Assembly: GCF_024323335.1 (NCBI RefSeq)
Contig: NC_066582.1
Coordinates: 95,511,444 to 95,575,443, forward strand
Reading direction: 5' to 3'
From: Lathyrus oleraceus
Taxonomy: Eukaryota > Streptophyta > Magnoliopsida > Fabales > Fabaceae
DNA: 64,000 nt
Below are positions 34,930 through 45,146 of the stretch, piece after piece. Each line of letters starts with the position of its first letter. Positions within the stretch are counted from its first letter, which is position 1. A program made the position numbers and the translations under genes. The notes beneath the pieces are model-generated. The model did not search any database, was not told the origin of the DNA, and was given only the letters and a program-made list of their open reading frames with translations.

Positions 34930-37487
34930 AGTATGCTCAGCGTTGGAGACAAATTGCTGCATCCGTCCAACCCCCTATGTCTGAAAGGGAGATGGCGGAC
35001 ATGTTCATGAACACTCTTCAAGGCAATTATATTGAGAGATTGGCTGCTTGCCCGTCAATCAGCTTTGCAGAGATAGTGATTGCTGGAGAAAGAATCGAGA
35101 GTCTGTTGAAGATGGGCCGAATTCAAGACAATAGTGCTTCCAAGAAACCGTTTGCTGGTAACGGTCAGCGAAGAAAAGAAGGCGAGACAAGCGTTGTGTA
35201 TGCCAGCAAAGGCAGGGGCAGAGGACGCCCTACTTATTATCAAGATCAAGTGGCCGCAGTCACTATTCCAACACCTGTTCCTCAACCGCAATATCATCCG
35301 CAACAACAACCCAGGTACAACAATCAACAACAAGGAGGTAATCCGGGTCAGCAGAGACATTATCAACAACGTCCAAGGCAGACGGACCGGGTCATCGAGC
35401 CAATCCCAATGCCTTATTCAGTATTACTTCCCAAGCTGATTGACATGAATCTGGTTACGTTGAGAACTCTGGCCCCACCAATCGATCCCAATAATTTGCC
35501 TAGAGGTTATGATGTCAACGCCAGATGTGCTTTTCATTCCAACGCACCTGGCCATACTACAGATAATTGCAAGGCTCTCCAGTTAAAGGTACAAGATTTG
35601 AGAGATGCCCAGGCTATCAATTTTGCTCCGATGCCTAATGTTATCCAGAACCTGATGCCGACTCACGGCGGGCAGAGGATTAATGCTGTTGATAGTGGGG
35701 AAACTTTGAATTTGGTTTCTGATGTGACTAAGGTGAAGACTTCGCTATCGGTGGTTAAAGACCGACTTCTGAAAGGACAAATTTTCCCGGGCTGTGGGGA
35801 AGAATGCAGAAATTGTCAAGCTACCGAGAACGGATGTGACAGTTTGAGAAGGGGTATTCAGCAACTGATAGATGAAGGTTGTCTTCAGTTCGATCAGACC
35901 CGTCCAATGAAGAATGATATGTCGACAATGACGTTTTATTTCACTCCTGAAGAAATATATGTTCCCGAGAGACTCGCTCCGACAACAATATATTTCCCAG
36001 AAAGTACAGAACCAGCAACAGTGAACATCGAAAGTTCAGAACCAGTTGCAATTTACTCTGACAGCCCTCAACCGACTTTGGTTGGTCCAATCACCATCAC
36101 GGTACCAGGACCTGTTCCGTATGAGAAAGACAGTGCTATCCCGTGGCACTATGGGGTTGATATCTACTGCCAGGGGCAGAAAGTTAACGAAGAAGACATT
36201 GACATTGGTAGCTCCGTTGTAGACAATGTTGGAGGAATTGGTGGCTTCACTCGCAGTGGACGCCTATTTGCACCATCAACATTACGCGCGAATACTGAAG
36301 CCGAGGCAGCTGCCAAGGCTAAAGGGAAACAGGTATCCACCGAAGAGGTTACTACTGAGGAAGATCCTCCTAAGACCGCATTCGAGAAGGAAGTGGATGA
36401 GTTTATGAGGATTATCAAGAAAAGTGACTACAAGGTAGTCGACCAGCTAAATCAGACACCCTCAAAGATCTCCATTCTCTCACTATTGCTGTGCTCTGAG
36501 GCGCACAGAGCAGCCTTGTTGAAAGTACTGAATATGGCCTATGTTCCACCAGAGATAACTGTTAACCAGCTGGAGTCGGTAGTTTCCAATGTAAACGCTA
36601 GCCGGGGGCTAGGTTTCACCGATAATGACCTGACACCTGAGGGCAGGAATCACAACAAAGCCTTGCATATCACAATGGAGTGCAAAGGGGTGATGCTTTC
36701 CCATGTTTTGATTGATACAGGCTCTTCTCTGAATGTTCTTCCAAAGAAAGCCTTAATGAAGCTGGATTGCGATGGCATCATCCTGAGGCTAAGTAACTTA
36801 GTTGTGAGGGCTTTTGATGGCTCTAAGAGAGCTGTTTTTGGCGAAGTTGAGTTGCCAGTTAAGATTGGACCGCAGGTGTTCAAGAGCACCTTTTATGTGA
36901 TGGATATCCAGCCTGCCTACAGTTGTCTGCTAGGTCGGCCTTGGATTCATGATGCCGGTGTTGTTACTTCTACCCTCCACCAGAAGCTCAAATATGAACT
37001 AGAAGGTCAGATCGTCACTGTATGTGGTGAAGAGGATATTTTTGTTAGCCACCTGTCTACATTTAAGTATGTAGAGATGGATGGCGAGATGCATGAGATG
37101 CTGTGTCAGGGCTTCGAAACTACAAACATCAATGAGGTCGCGCCCGAAGCTGTCTTTTCACCTGAGTTTGAGAAGGTCGGGACTTCTATCTCTTCATACA
37201 AGCAAGCTGTCGAAGTGGTTAAAGCTGGTAATGCCCAAGGCTGGGGCAAATTTGTGGAGCCAGTCATCAAAGAAGACAAGTTTGGATTGGGGTATGCTCC
37301 GGGATCTCAGAAGAATGAAACCGGTACTCTCTCCAGCGGGGGTTTGGTTTCCCCCCACATCGTCAATGCTGCAGATGAAGACAAGGCTGACGGCGACTGT
37401 GACTTAGATAACTGGATTCGCCCGTGTGTCCCAGGAGAAAAGCTCGACAATTGGTCGTCCGAAAAACCGTCCGGGTTATTCTGCTGA
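34930..37487 (+). pseudogene. Element B gag (3' part) and protease
   Basis: Continuation of the gag frame from 27010, starting at the second AGTAT copy. It is open without a stop to 37487. It contains the rest of the gag domain (MADMFMNTLQGNY, SFAEIVIAGERIE), a Gln/Pro/Tyr-rich linker, the Ogre-type zinc site CAFHSNAPGHTTDNC, a variable spacer, and the protease with LIDTGSSLNVLP (Asp at 36714) and PAYSCLLGRPWIHDAG. The end SSEKPSGLFC is followed by the intron region. Gag-pro of B is broken only by element C, in contrast to its pol. Confidence 0.88.
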
Positions 37488-37740
37488 AAGAGTGATTTTT
37501 ATTGTTTTCCTTTATTACATGCATAAATAAAGTCTTACACTTCGCCCAAGGTGTAACGGCTCATTTGTAGGGCCATCCATTTAGTTACATTTCGCAATTA
37601 TTTTTATCATCAATAAAGGACAGCTTTTGCAAACAATTTTGTGTTCTCTTTCTTTCAGTTTTTTTTTACTTTTTACAAAAAAATGGCAATGTTTCTTTTT
37701 TCGTTTTTCCTTTCTTTCAAAAAAAATCTCTCTCATTCTA
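37488..37740 (+). other. Probable element B intron between gag-pro and RT
   Basis: AT-rich spacer after the gag-pro stop with a pyrimidine-rich end TTCTCTTTCTTTCAG (near 37646-37660), a good 3' splice site. Ogre elements are known to splice out an intron here. The donor is not clear. Confidence 0.45.
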
Positions 37741-38590
37741 AGGTAAAGCATGATCCTCCATCATGCAGAGCCGACCACTCGGATCTCATTGCTAACGACA
37801 CTGCTATGGCCAAGTATGACTTCGACAATCCTATCTATCAAGCCGAAGAAGGGGCTGAGGAAGATTGTGAATTGCCTGAAGGGTTAGCCAGATTGTTGAA
37901 ACAGGAGGACCGAGCTATTATACCTTATCAGGAGGTGGTTGAGACCATCAACGTTGGTACCGAAGACGACAAGAAAGAGATCAAGATCGGGGTCAGTCTA
38001 CAGGCCGAGAGGAAAGACCGTTGATCATGTACTTGACTGTGTTAGAAAGGTCAATGGGTTGTGTGCTCGGTCAGCATGACGAGTCAGGTCGAAAAGAGCA
38101 TGCAATATACTACCTTAGCAAAAGTTTACCGACTGTGAACAAAGATACTCATTGCTCGAGAAAACTTGCCGCGCTTTGGGATGGGCTGCTCGCCGACTAA
38201 GACAATATATGTTGACTCACACGACTCTATTGATATCAAAAATGGATCCAGTCAAGTATATTTTTGAAAAGCCAGCACTTACCGGAAAGGTTACTAGGTG
38301 ACAAATGATACTGACAGAGTATGACATCCAATACACTTCACAGAAAGACATCAAGGGAAGTGTCTTGTCAGACTGTCTTGCAGAGCAACCGATTGATGAT
38401 TACCAACCTATGAGGTTTGACTTTCCTGATGAGGACATCATGTTTCTCAAATCGAAAGATTGAGAGGAACCACTCCCGGAGGAGGGGCCTGACCCTGAAT
38501 CCAATTGGGTTATGATGTTTGATGGGGCGGTCCACGTCAATGGTCGCGGAGTTGGTATAGTGTTGATCACACCGGAAGGGGGTTCATATG
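37741..38590 (+). pseudogene. Element B RT N-terminus fused to RNase H (RT deleted)
   Basis: The frame begins with the Ogre post-intron block (YDFDNPIYQAEEGAEEDCELPEGLARLLKQ) and stops matching at GVSLQAE. Near 38008 it jumps to the RNase H region (GRPLIMYLTVLE-like, in another frame). All RT catalytic motifs are missing. The following RNase H and connection segment has stops at 38301 (TGA for Trp) and 38461, and a frameshift near 38585. No enzymatic product is expected. Confidence 0.8.
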
Positions 38591-39034
38591 TCATTTGGTG
38601 CCAGAATAACTTTTCCCTGCACCAACAATGAAGCCGAATACGAAGCTTGTATCCTAAGACTTGAGGAAGCCGTCAAAATACAGATTAAATCCCTGGATGT
38701 ATACGGGGACTCAGCTTTGGTCATCAATCAAACCAACGGGAAATGGTGCTATGCTGGAACTACGTACCCAGAATTGACGTATCTCGGTCATAGACGAATG
38801 AAGAAAGCATTTGGTCAGAAAGTGTGCCCTCGGGGGTATCAAGTCGGTGAATTGGTACTCAAAAGATTTCTTCCTCCCAACACAGATCACAGGGGCAAAT
38901 GGACATCGAACAACGAGGGTCCATACGTGGTTAAAAGAGTTTTCTCTGGCGGAGCTCTGATGCTAACAACCATGGATGGCGAAGACTTCCCGTCCCCTGT
39001 CAACTCAGATGCAGTTAAAAAATACTTCGCATAA
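38588..39034 (+). pseudogene. Element B archaeal-type RNase H remnant fused to integrase C-terminus
   Basis: About 148 codons. The first part (FPCTNNEAEYEACILRLEEA, VYGDSALVINQTNGKW) is the second RNase H typical of Ogre/Tat elements. It is joined directly to an integrase end (GPYVVKRVFSGGALMLTTMD and terminal AVKKYFA) homologous to 9496-10072. The integrase zinc site and catalytic core are deleted. Confidence 0.82.
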
Positions 39035-39840
39035 AATAGACCCGCTGGACGATAAAAAGAATAGTCCAGGCAAAAAAAAGGGCATCCCGATGAACAAAAA
39101 AAAAAGAATAAAGAGGTTCGGGCAAAAATTAGGGATATAAAAAAAGAGTACACCCGGTGAGTCGAAAACCCAAAAGGGCGGCTCAGGCAAAAATGGGTAT
39201 CCCGATGGATTGAAAACCCGAAAAGGGGGCGATCTAGGCAAAAGTTAGGGAATAAGCGAATGACTGTGATCTGAGTTCATCAGTGTTATATCACCGTTTC
39301 ATTCAATCCGGGAATCTTCGAAGGTTAAAGATCGACTAATCATCCACTTAAGAAAGCAAGATGAGCAGAGCGTCTTGAGGACATACGAGTCATAGCAGAG
39401 TCGAAACTCAGTAGGACCCCGTATCCCCGTTGTCATTAGGATAGTTCTCTTTTTATAGCGATCACCTCTTTTCAGGGGTCAGCTTCCTGATACCCTCGCC
39501 TATTCCTGGCACAAATTTTCTCCCCATTAAGAGTCGAATAATTCAGTTAAAGAGCCTCTTTATTTTTCATTTATCAGTTTGTTTGCAAAAATGTCCGAAT
39601 TTTTGATAAAACATATTGCATATGAACATAATGGTGGCTTTTGCAGATGATTTGCACAGGAAAACATTTGAAAATGCTTTGAATGTGCTTAATCCCGAAC
39701 GGTGAATTCAAACCGAGTAATTCCCCCAAGGCATACGTGTATTTTTGGTTGCAGGTCACAGGAACCGGATGCCAAGTCATGAATCCTCATCCCCAAGCGG
39801 CTGACAAAGTCTCTCCTCAGCAGAGCATGTTCCCCAACAG

Positions 39841-40044
39841 AGTTGACAGTATCCAGACCGTCTATCCCCAACAGAGTTGACAGTATCCAGACTGTCTATC
39901 CCCAGTAGAGTTGACAGTATCCAGACTATATATCCCCAACAGAGTTGACAGTATCCAGACTGTCTATCCCCAGTAGAGTTGACAGTATCCAGACTATATA
40001 TCCCCAGCGGAGTTGACGGTGTCAGACTGTATCTTCCTAGCAAC
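39841..40044 (+). repeat. 34-bp tandem repeat, six copies
   Basis: Units begin AGTTGACAGTATCCAGAC at 39841, 39875, 39909, 39943, 39977 and 40011, an exact 34-bp period. The last copy is diverged. Each unit ends in a CCCCAGYAG-like word. There is no unique spacer between repeats, so this is not a CRISPR-type array. Confidence 0.9.
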
Positions 40045-40554
40045 AACGGAGTGGTTGCATACCCAACGGACAAGAGGGTGGTGTTCCCAGTGTTCATCTC
40101 ATCCCCAGCAGATTATTTTTAACAGATTTGTTAATCCCCAGCTTGAGGGCGATTAGCAAGTTCATATCCCCAGCAAAGGTCGTTTCCTACGACATTTCCC
40201 CAGGAAGTGTTTTCCCCACAGACTCTCCTCACAGAGCCTCGCCGAACAAAGTTTCCATAGTTGATACTCCCCCCGCAAGGTCAACTTTTCAAGCAGCCAA
40301 TTTATTTTTGGTGGCTCATTGGTCCCGGCAGACGGATCATTCCCCACAGAGCATTCAAGGATTGATACAGCGATTTGTTCCCTACCGGAGTTTGCTTCCC
40401 CAAGCAGATTTCTTTTTACACCATGCATAACATTTGCATTTGCATGCATATCATATCAAGCATACACATAAGCTGATAAACAGGTTCTTCCAAGCAGACT
40501 GAAGAATTACTTTACAACCAAGGTCATGAGATCCAGCCAGAGGATCAAGCGTGA

Positions 40555-40745
40555 GTGATCCAGCCTGAGGGTCATTTTGAAGATTCAACCTGAGAATCGT
40601 TTTCCCGTGATCCAGCATGATGGTCACTTTTTGAAGATTCAGCCTGAGAATCGTTTTCCCGTGATCCAGCATGAGGGTCATTTTTGAAGATTCAGCCTGA
40701 GAATCGTTTTCCCAAGAGTCAGCCTGAGGCTCAATTTGAAGATTC
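40555..40745 (+). repeat. 52-54-bp tandem repeat
   Basis: Three full units beginning GTGATCCAGC (40555, 40607, 40661), each with GAAGATTCARCCTGAGAATC and TTTTCCC, plus a partial fourth. Confidence 0.8.
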
Positions 40746-40965
40746 CCCAGTGAAGTCGCCTACAAGCTTTATTTCCCCAGCAAGTCTAATTGAGGAGTCG
40801 TTACAACATGTTCTAGCCCGAAGAATATGTACGAAGCCCAAAAGTGGAATATTCTCGAAGCTGTATATCTAATATGAAGGTTGGGTGTAGATTTCAAAAG
40901 AGGGTCAACCAGCGCATGCCTCAGATGCGGGATCCTAATGATGGGAATTTATCATCAAAACAATC

Positions 40966-41370
40966 CAGATCTAGCCAGAAGATCGAAATAGATTCGGCCA
41001 GAGAATCGAAACAAAGGAGATCTAGCCAGAAGATCGAAGAAGATCTAGCCAGAAGATCGAAGTCAGGTCTAGCCCGAAGACCGGAAATAGATTCAGCCAG
41101 AGAATCGAAACAAAGAAGATCTAGCCAGAAGATCGAAAATCGAAGCAATTCAGATCTAGCCAGAAGATCGAAGTAGATTCAGCCAGAGAATCAAAGGAAA
41201 TAGATTCAGCCAGAGAATCGAAACGAAGGAGATCTAGCCAGAAGATCGAAGAAGATCTAGCCAGAAGATCAAAATCGTATCCAGCCCGAGGATCAAAATT
41301 AATATCCAACCAGAGGACTAAATTGAGTATAGGTTCAGCCAGAGGATCGAAACTCCAGATTAAGCCAGAG
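40966..41370 (+). repeat. Short tandem repeats of the GATCTAGCCAGAAGATC type
   Basis: Two interleaved variants, GATCTAGCCAGAAGATCGAA and GATTCAGCCAGAGAATCGAA, recur more than a dozen times with a spacing of about 20-35 bases. Each unit starts and ends with GATC or GATTC/GAATC, so every unit is itself a small imperfect inverted repeat. Confidence 0.88.
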
Positions 41371-41524
41371 GATCGGAAGAAAGATAAACAACGCGGTGTA
41401 TTTCCGCATTTTTGTGGTATTCTCGGAGCACAAATTTTCGGTCTGTCTTTGGTATTCAATCACAGCTCACCCCGTTTGTCTGATAAGTTGTTCGCTTTCA
41501 TCCTACTCGGGTTAGCTAATGATT

Positions 41525-41537
41525 GAATAGGGGCAGC
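41525..41537 (+). promoter_or_regulatory. Polypurine tract, element B
   Basis: GAATAGGGGCAGC directly before the 3' LTR; conserved with AATAAGGGCAGT in Ogre A. Confidence 0.8.
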
Positions 41538-43235
41538 TGTAACACCCCAAAATTTGCCCTCCTCATTCATGCATTCATTTAGCATTTCATATTGCATTTC
41601 ATCATGTCAATCAGAATTAGATCCAAAAAAAAATAAAATAATAATAATAATTTTTTTTAATTAATTAATTAAATAAATAATTAAATAAATAAAATATAAT
41701 AAATTTTTTTTGGACTTGGGTCTCTCTCATTTGAGCCCACAAAACCATGAAATTCAGTCTATAAATACCAAGGCTTCACTTGAGAGAACACAGAACAAAG
41801 GGGGATTTTGAAGAGAAGCAAAATACTCTGAGGTTTCCTTGGAACAAAACCCTGAGGAAAAAGATAGTGAGAGAAGACCTAACGGAGTTCAGAGCAGCCT
41901 CCAAACCCCGAAGGGAACTCAACTACACAGAATCACCTCTGCCTCACATAAACCCTGAAGATTGTTTTGTAAACCTCACGGGTGCAACTCAATTTCAATC
42001 AAGCTCTCCAATCAGGTTTGCCTTTATTTCCATTACCTTTTGCTTTGAAGTTGAATACTCTGAATGTATGAGGTATGATGGATGAATTTCATTAGGTTTT
42101 TCGCCCATGGGTTTAATATGTATATGAATGTATAAACAATGCCTTGAATGTTTAACCTTTTAATTTTTGAGAGTATGCCACAGGGTTTGAGGTTTCTGAA
42201 ACCATACTGTTGTTCATGAAAAAAATGCTTATGGTGTTTCACTAACCCTTTTGTTGAATTTTTGTGAGGGCTCACATGACTTTTGCAGGGATAACTTGCG
42301 TGGTTTCCCACTTTATTTGTGGGATAAGCCTTGGAGGTTCATTCCGATTACCTGTACTGACCCACTTTCTTTGATGATGTTAGCTTGGAAGGATCTCAGG
42401 GTTTCCTATTCCTCTAATTGCTGTTACTTCGGATCTTTATCCGTGTGGTACTTTTACATTTTTCCCGCATTTTACTGCTTTCCTAGCTGGAAGACCTCGA
42501 TAGGAGGCAACGTTTGAGCCCCTTGGTGGCATTTTACTTTGAGATACATGTTTTGTGTTTTGTATTCATATCCCTGCAGGTAGCGCGGTTCCTTCATCAA
42601 GGACTGCCTTTTTGCCCTCGAGCATCCCAAACCCTAAAACCCAAAGCAACACGTTAACTCCTTCTACTACAGGCGAGTAAGTCTCCAAAGGTCGAGCATC
42701 CGGTAGATTGCGTAGTGACGTCGTTCGCCCAAAACCCAATCTATAACCCCGTAGTTAGCCGAACTACATTTTGCTCTGATTCTCAGGCCAGATGAGATAC
42801 GTAGGCATAAGACGCGATGTCTTAGCGAGCACACATCCCAACCCATAGGTCAGCCGAGCTACGAAGACTCTGATTCTCATATTCAGATGAGATACGTATG
42901 CAGTGGATGCGTCATCCGCGCGAGTCATTTTCATTTAACCCTTTTTTTTTGGCAAACAGCACAAGATAAACCCACACCCTTTAGACGAAAACTACAAAAG
43001 TGGATCCCGTAGAGTACTACGGATGCGTAGGGGTGTTAATACCTTCCCTTCGCATAACCGACTCCCGAACCCAAGATTTGGTTGCGAGACCCCGTCTTGT
43101 CCTTTCCTTTTTTTCAGGTTTACTTCGAGCGTTTCCTTTCCCTCCTTTAGGATGAATAACGCACGGTGGCGACTCTTCTGTCTTTTTCTTTCGCCGGTTG
43201 TTTTTTTTGCGCACTGTATTTTTCAGGTTGCGACA
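41538..43235 (+). mobile_element. Element B, 3' LTR
   Basis: 1698 bp, matching 23405-25095 with about 1% substitutions and changes in A/T runs. Ends GGTTGCGACA and is followed by the CTTGG duplication at 43236-43240. The internal primer-binding-site copy is at 43167-43180. Confidence 0.9.
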
Positions 43236-43398
43236 CTTGGAAAGTAATCTGGAAATAACTTTGACCTATCTTCACAGGAAGGTCCACTTCACCAATCACA
43301 GTTTTGCGAGAACCATCAAATGCTTTGACGATCACGCCACTATATCTCATCGGAGCTCCTTGATACGACAATCTTGACAAGGTTGATTTCGGGAGTAC
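43236..43398 (-). pseudogene. Ogre A protease N-terminal fragment
   Basis: On the minus strand this reads TVLPKSTLSRL, then VIVKAFDGSRKTVIGEVDLPVKIGQ, the middle of Ogre protease. It continues across element B into MDIHPAYSC at 23404. The higher side is cut at 43399 by the LTR of element D, so the active-site motif and all upstream gag are lost. Confidence 0.85.
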
Positions 43399-43504
43399 TG
43401 TTAATACCTTAGGATTGGCATTAATTTTGTAAAACAAATAATGTAATCATCTCTGTTGTTTTAATATGTTGGGTTGAAGAAGTTCAACATCTGGACCAAT
43501 ATGT

Positions 43505-43546
43505 CATGTACGATGTCACGACATCATGTATGTGACATCGTACATG
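43505..43546. other. Long perfect hairpin in element D LTR
   Basis: CATGTACGATGTCAC (43505-43519) is exactly complementary to GTGACATCGTACATG (43532-43546), with a 12-base loop. In the second LTR the right arm has two C-to-T changes that would still pair as G-U in RNA. Confidence 0.75.
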
Positions 43547-43650
43547 TGTAGAAAACTGAATTAATTAATTCAGTATATATTCTGGGATTAGTGAGGATAT
43601 TTGGTGAATATCCTAACTCCCATGTGGAGGTCTTAAAGACTCAATCAGAA

Positions 43651-43660
43651 TATATATAGG
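43651..43660 (+). promoter_or_regulatory. Probable TATA box, element D LTR
   Basis: TATATATAGG about 250 bases into the LTR, repeated at 49510-49519 in the second LTR. Confidence 0.5.
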
Positions 43661-45134
43661 CTCTAAATATGGAGATATATATGGAGAGATTTTAGGATTG
43701 AAGACCTTATTTGTAGCAGAAATTGTCTGCCGGTTTTGTAACAGCAAAGAAGAAGTTTGCTGCGATTTCTGAAGGCCCAAATCCAGTTGGGTGATTAGGT
43801 TATAAATAACATATTGTAACCTAGTCTTTGTAAGCCTCTTAGAATGAAAAATTAGGGGTGTGTGTGAGGTAAACCTCCCAACCTGTGGGAAGGTTACCAT
43901 GTGTTTCTCAGTGTTCAAAGCTGAGAGTATTTGTAACTCAAAGCCCGTAGGTAAGAGTTGTTTGTTCTTGAATGAAGCCGTGAAGCAAGTTCAAGTTGTT
44001 TAACATTACATTGTATTTGTAGTGATAGGAATGGAAACTGGAGGTTTCTATCTAGGAGTTCCTAGGTATAGATTGCATTGGGTAGGGATTAAGTGAAGAG
44101 TTGTAAACGGGGGAGTTTAACTCTGAATTAATACTGCTGATAGTGGATCTTCTTCCTGGCTTGGTATGCCCCCAGAGTAGGTGATGTTGCACCGAACTGG
44201 GTTAATAATTTCCTGTGTTGGTTTACCTTCTGCATGTTATAATCCTGTCTGCCATAACTCAGCTTGTATTTCAGTCTGCTTATCAAGATAATAACAGACC
44301 TGATACATAACCTTCTGTTTGAATGTCAATCAGAATGTTTTGACATTCGTCATTATCAACATATACTGAATAATAGGCAGGTTGGTTTGTCTGCTTCAGT
44401 TCAGTATTTATTTCAGTCTGGCTATCAAGAGGATAACAGACCTGGGCAAAGGATCATTGTGAAACTGTCAAACTGGATGTCTTGACCGTTAGTCATGCAT
44501 GCTGATACTGAAGTAGAGACTGGTTAGTCTATTGCAATACAACAAATTTAGCACAGTCGGTCTTCAGGGACATAACTGAATCAGCATGAGGTTTATGTCT
44601 GGTTGTCAAACTGAATGTTGTAACATTCATTCCTGACAGCATGTGCTGAATTGTAGGATGATTAGTTTTTCTGTTTCAGTAATTTTCTCAGGCTAAAATC
44701 CAGGAAACTAACAACTGAACTACATGTAATGAAACTAACAAATAGCCTATTTGTTAGCACCCTATTAAGTGGAAATTAGATTAACTTGTTCAACCTTTAT
44801 TTTAGGAAATACAAGTACAAGGCCAGCAAACTGGATTAATGTAACAGATGATGTCCAAATCACTATTGAGACATCTTGTTGATAACTGTGTAGGAAAATA
44901 ACAAAAGTTAGAGCTATGGTTGCTCTCTACTGAGTCTTTCTACCAGATGCACAGAACTAGGTGTTCCTCCATTCTAGGGTGACATAGAAGCAGATGTCGT
45001 GGCATCTATGTACATGTGTATATGAGTACAGGGTTTAAATTGTATAACTGTCTTGCTGTATTAGTGACAATGTTGGATCAGATGTCATGACTTGGAGTAG
45101 AACATCTGAATTCTGACTATGCCATAATTTCAAA

Positions 45135-45146
45135 TGGTATCAGAGC
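45135..45146 (+). promoter_or_regulatory. Primer-binding site, element D (tRNA-iMet)
   Basis: TGGTATCAGAGC two bases after the LTR end. The same site follows the second LTR at 50994-51005. Confidence 0.88.

Larger units (their letters stand above)
39035..41524 (+). other. Element B 3' untranslated region
   Basis: Non-coding, about 2.5 kb. It opens with four spaced GGCAAAAA words (39066, 39120, 39185 and 39236) shared with Ogre A. It then carries many CCCCAGCAG-like words and three distinct tandem-repeat arrays, listed separately. Open frames on either strand here come from the repeats and are not credible genes. Confidence 0.8.
23405..43235 (+). mobile_element. Element B: non-autonomous Ogre/Tat element (hosts element C)
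   Basis: Complete element with two LTRs, primer-binding site, polypurine tract and 5-bp target-site duplication CTTGG, inserted in the protease region of Ogre A. Without the nested element C it is about 11.9 kb. It has a long open gag-pro, but RT and integrase cores are deleted, so it depends on another element for mobility. LTR divergence is about 1% by eye (some 15 to 20 substitutions plus length changes in A/T runs). Confidence 0.9.
43399..45132 (+). mobile_element. Element D, first LTR
   Basis: 1734 bp, opening TGTTAATACC and ending CATAATTTCA two bases before the primer-binding site. It matches 49259-50991. Differences by eye are seven or so and lie in the first 350 bases; the rest looks identical. 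Confidence 0.85.

Noticed and set aside
39841..40044. Regular 34-bp repeats resembling a CRISPR array
   Set aside because: The repeats are contiguous with no unique spacers, in a plant retrotransposon 3' untranslated region; no cas genes.
40844..41459. Overlapping open frames on both strands (about 110 codons each)
   Set aside because: They arise from the short tandem repeat, which is stop-free in several frames on both strands; the translations are simple repeats with no domain.
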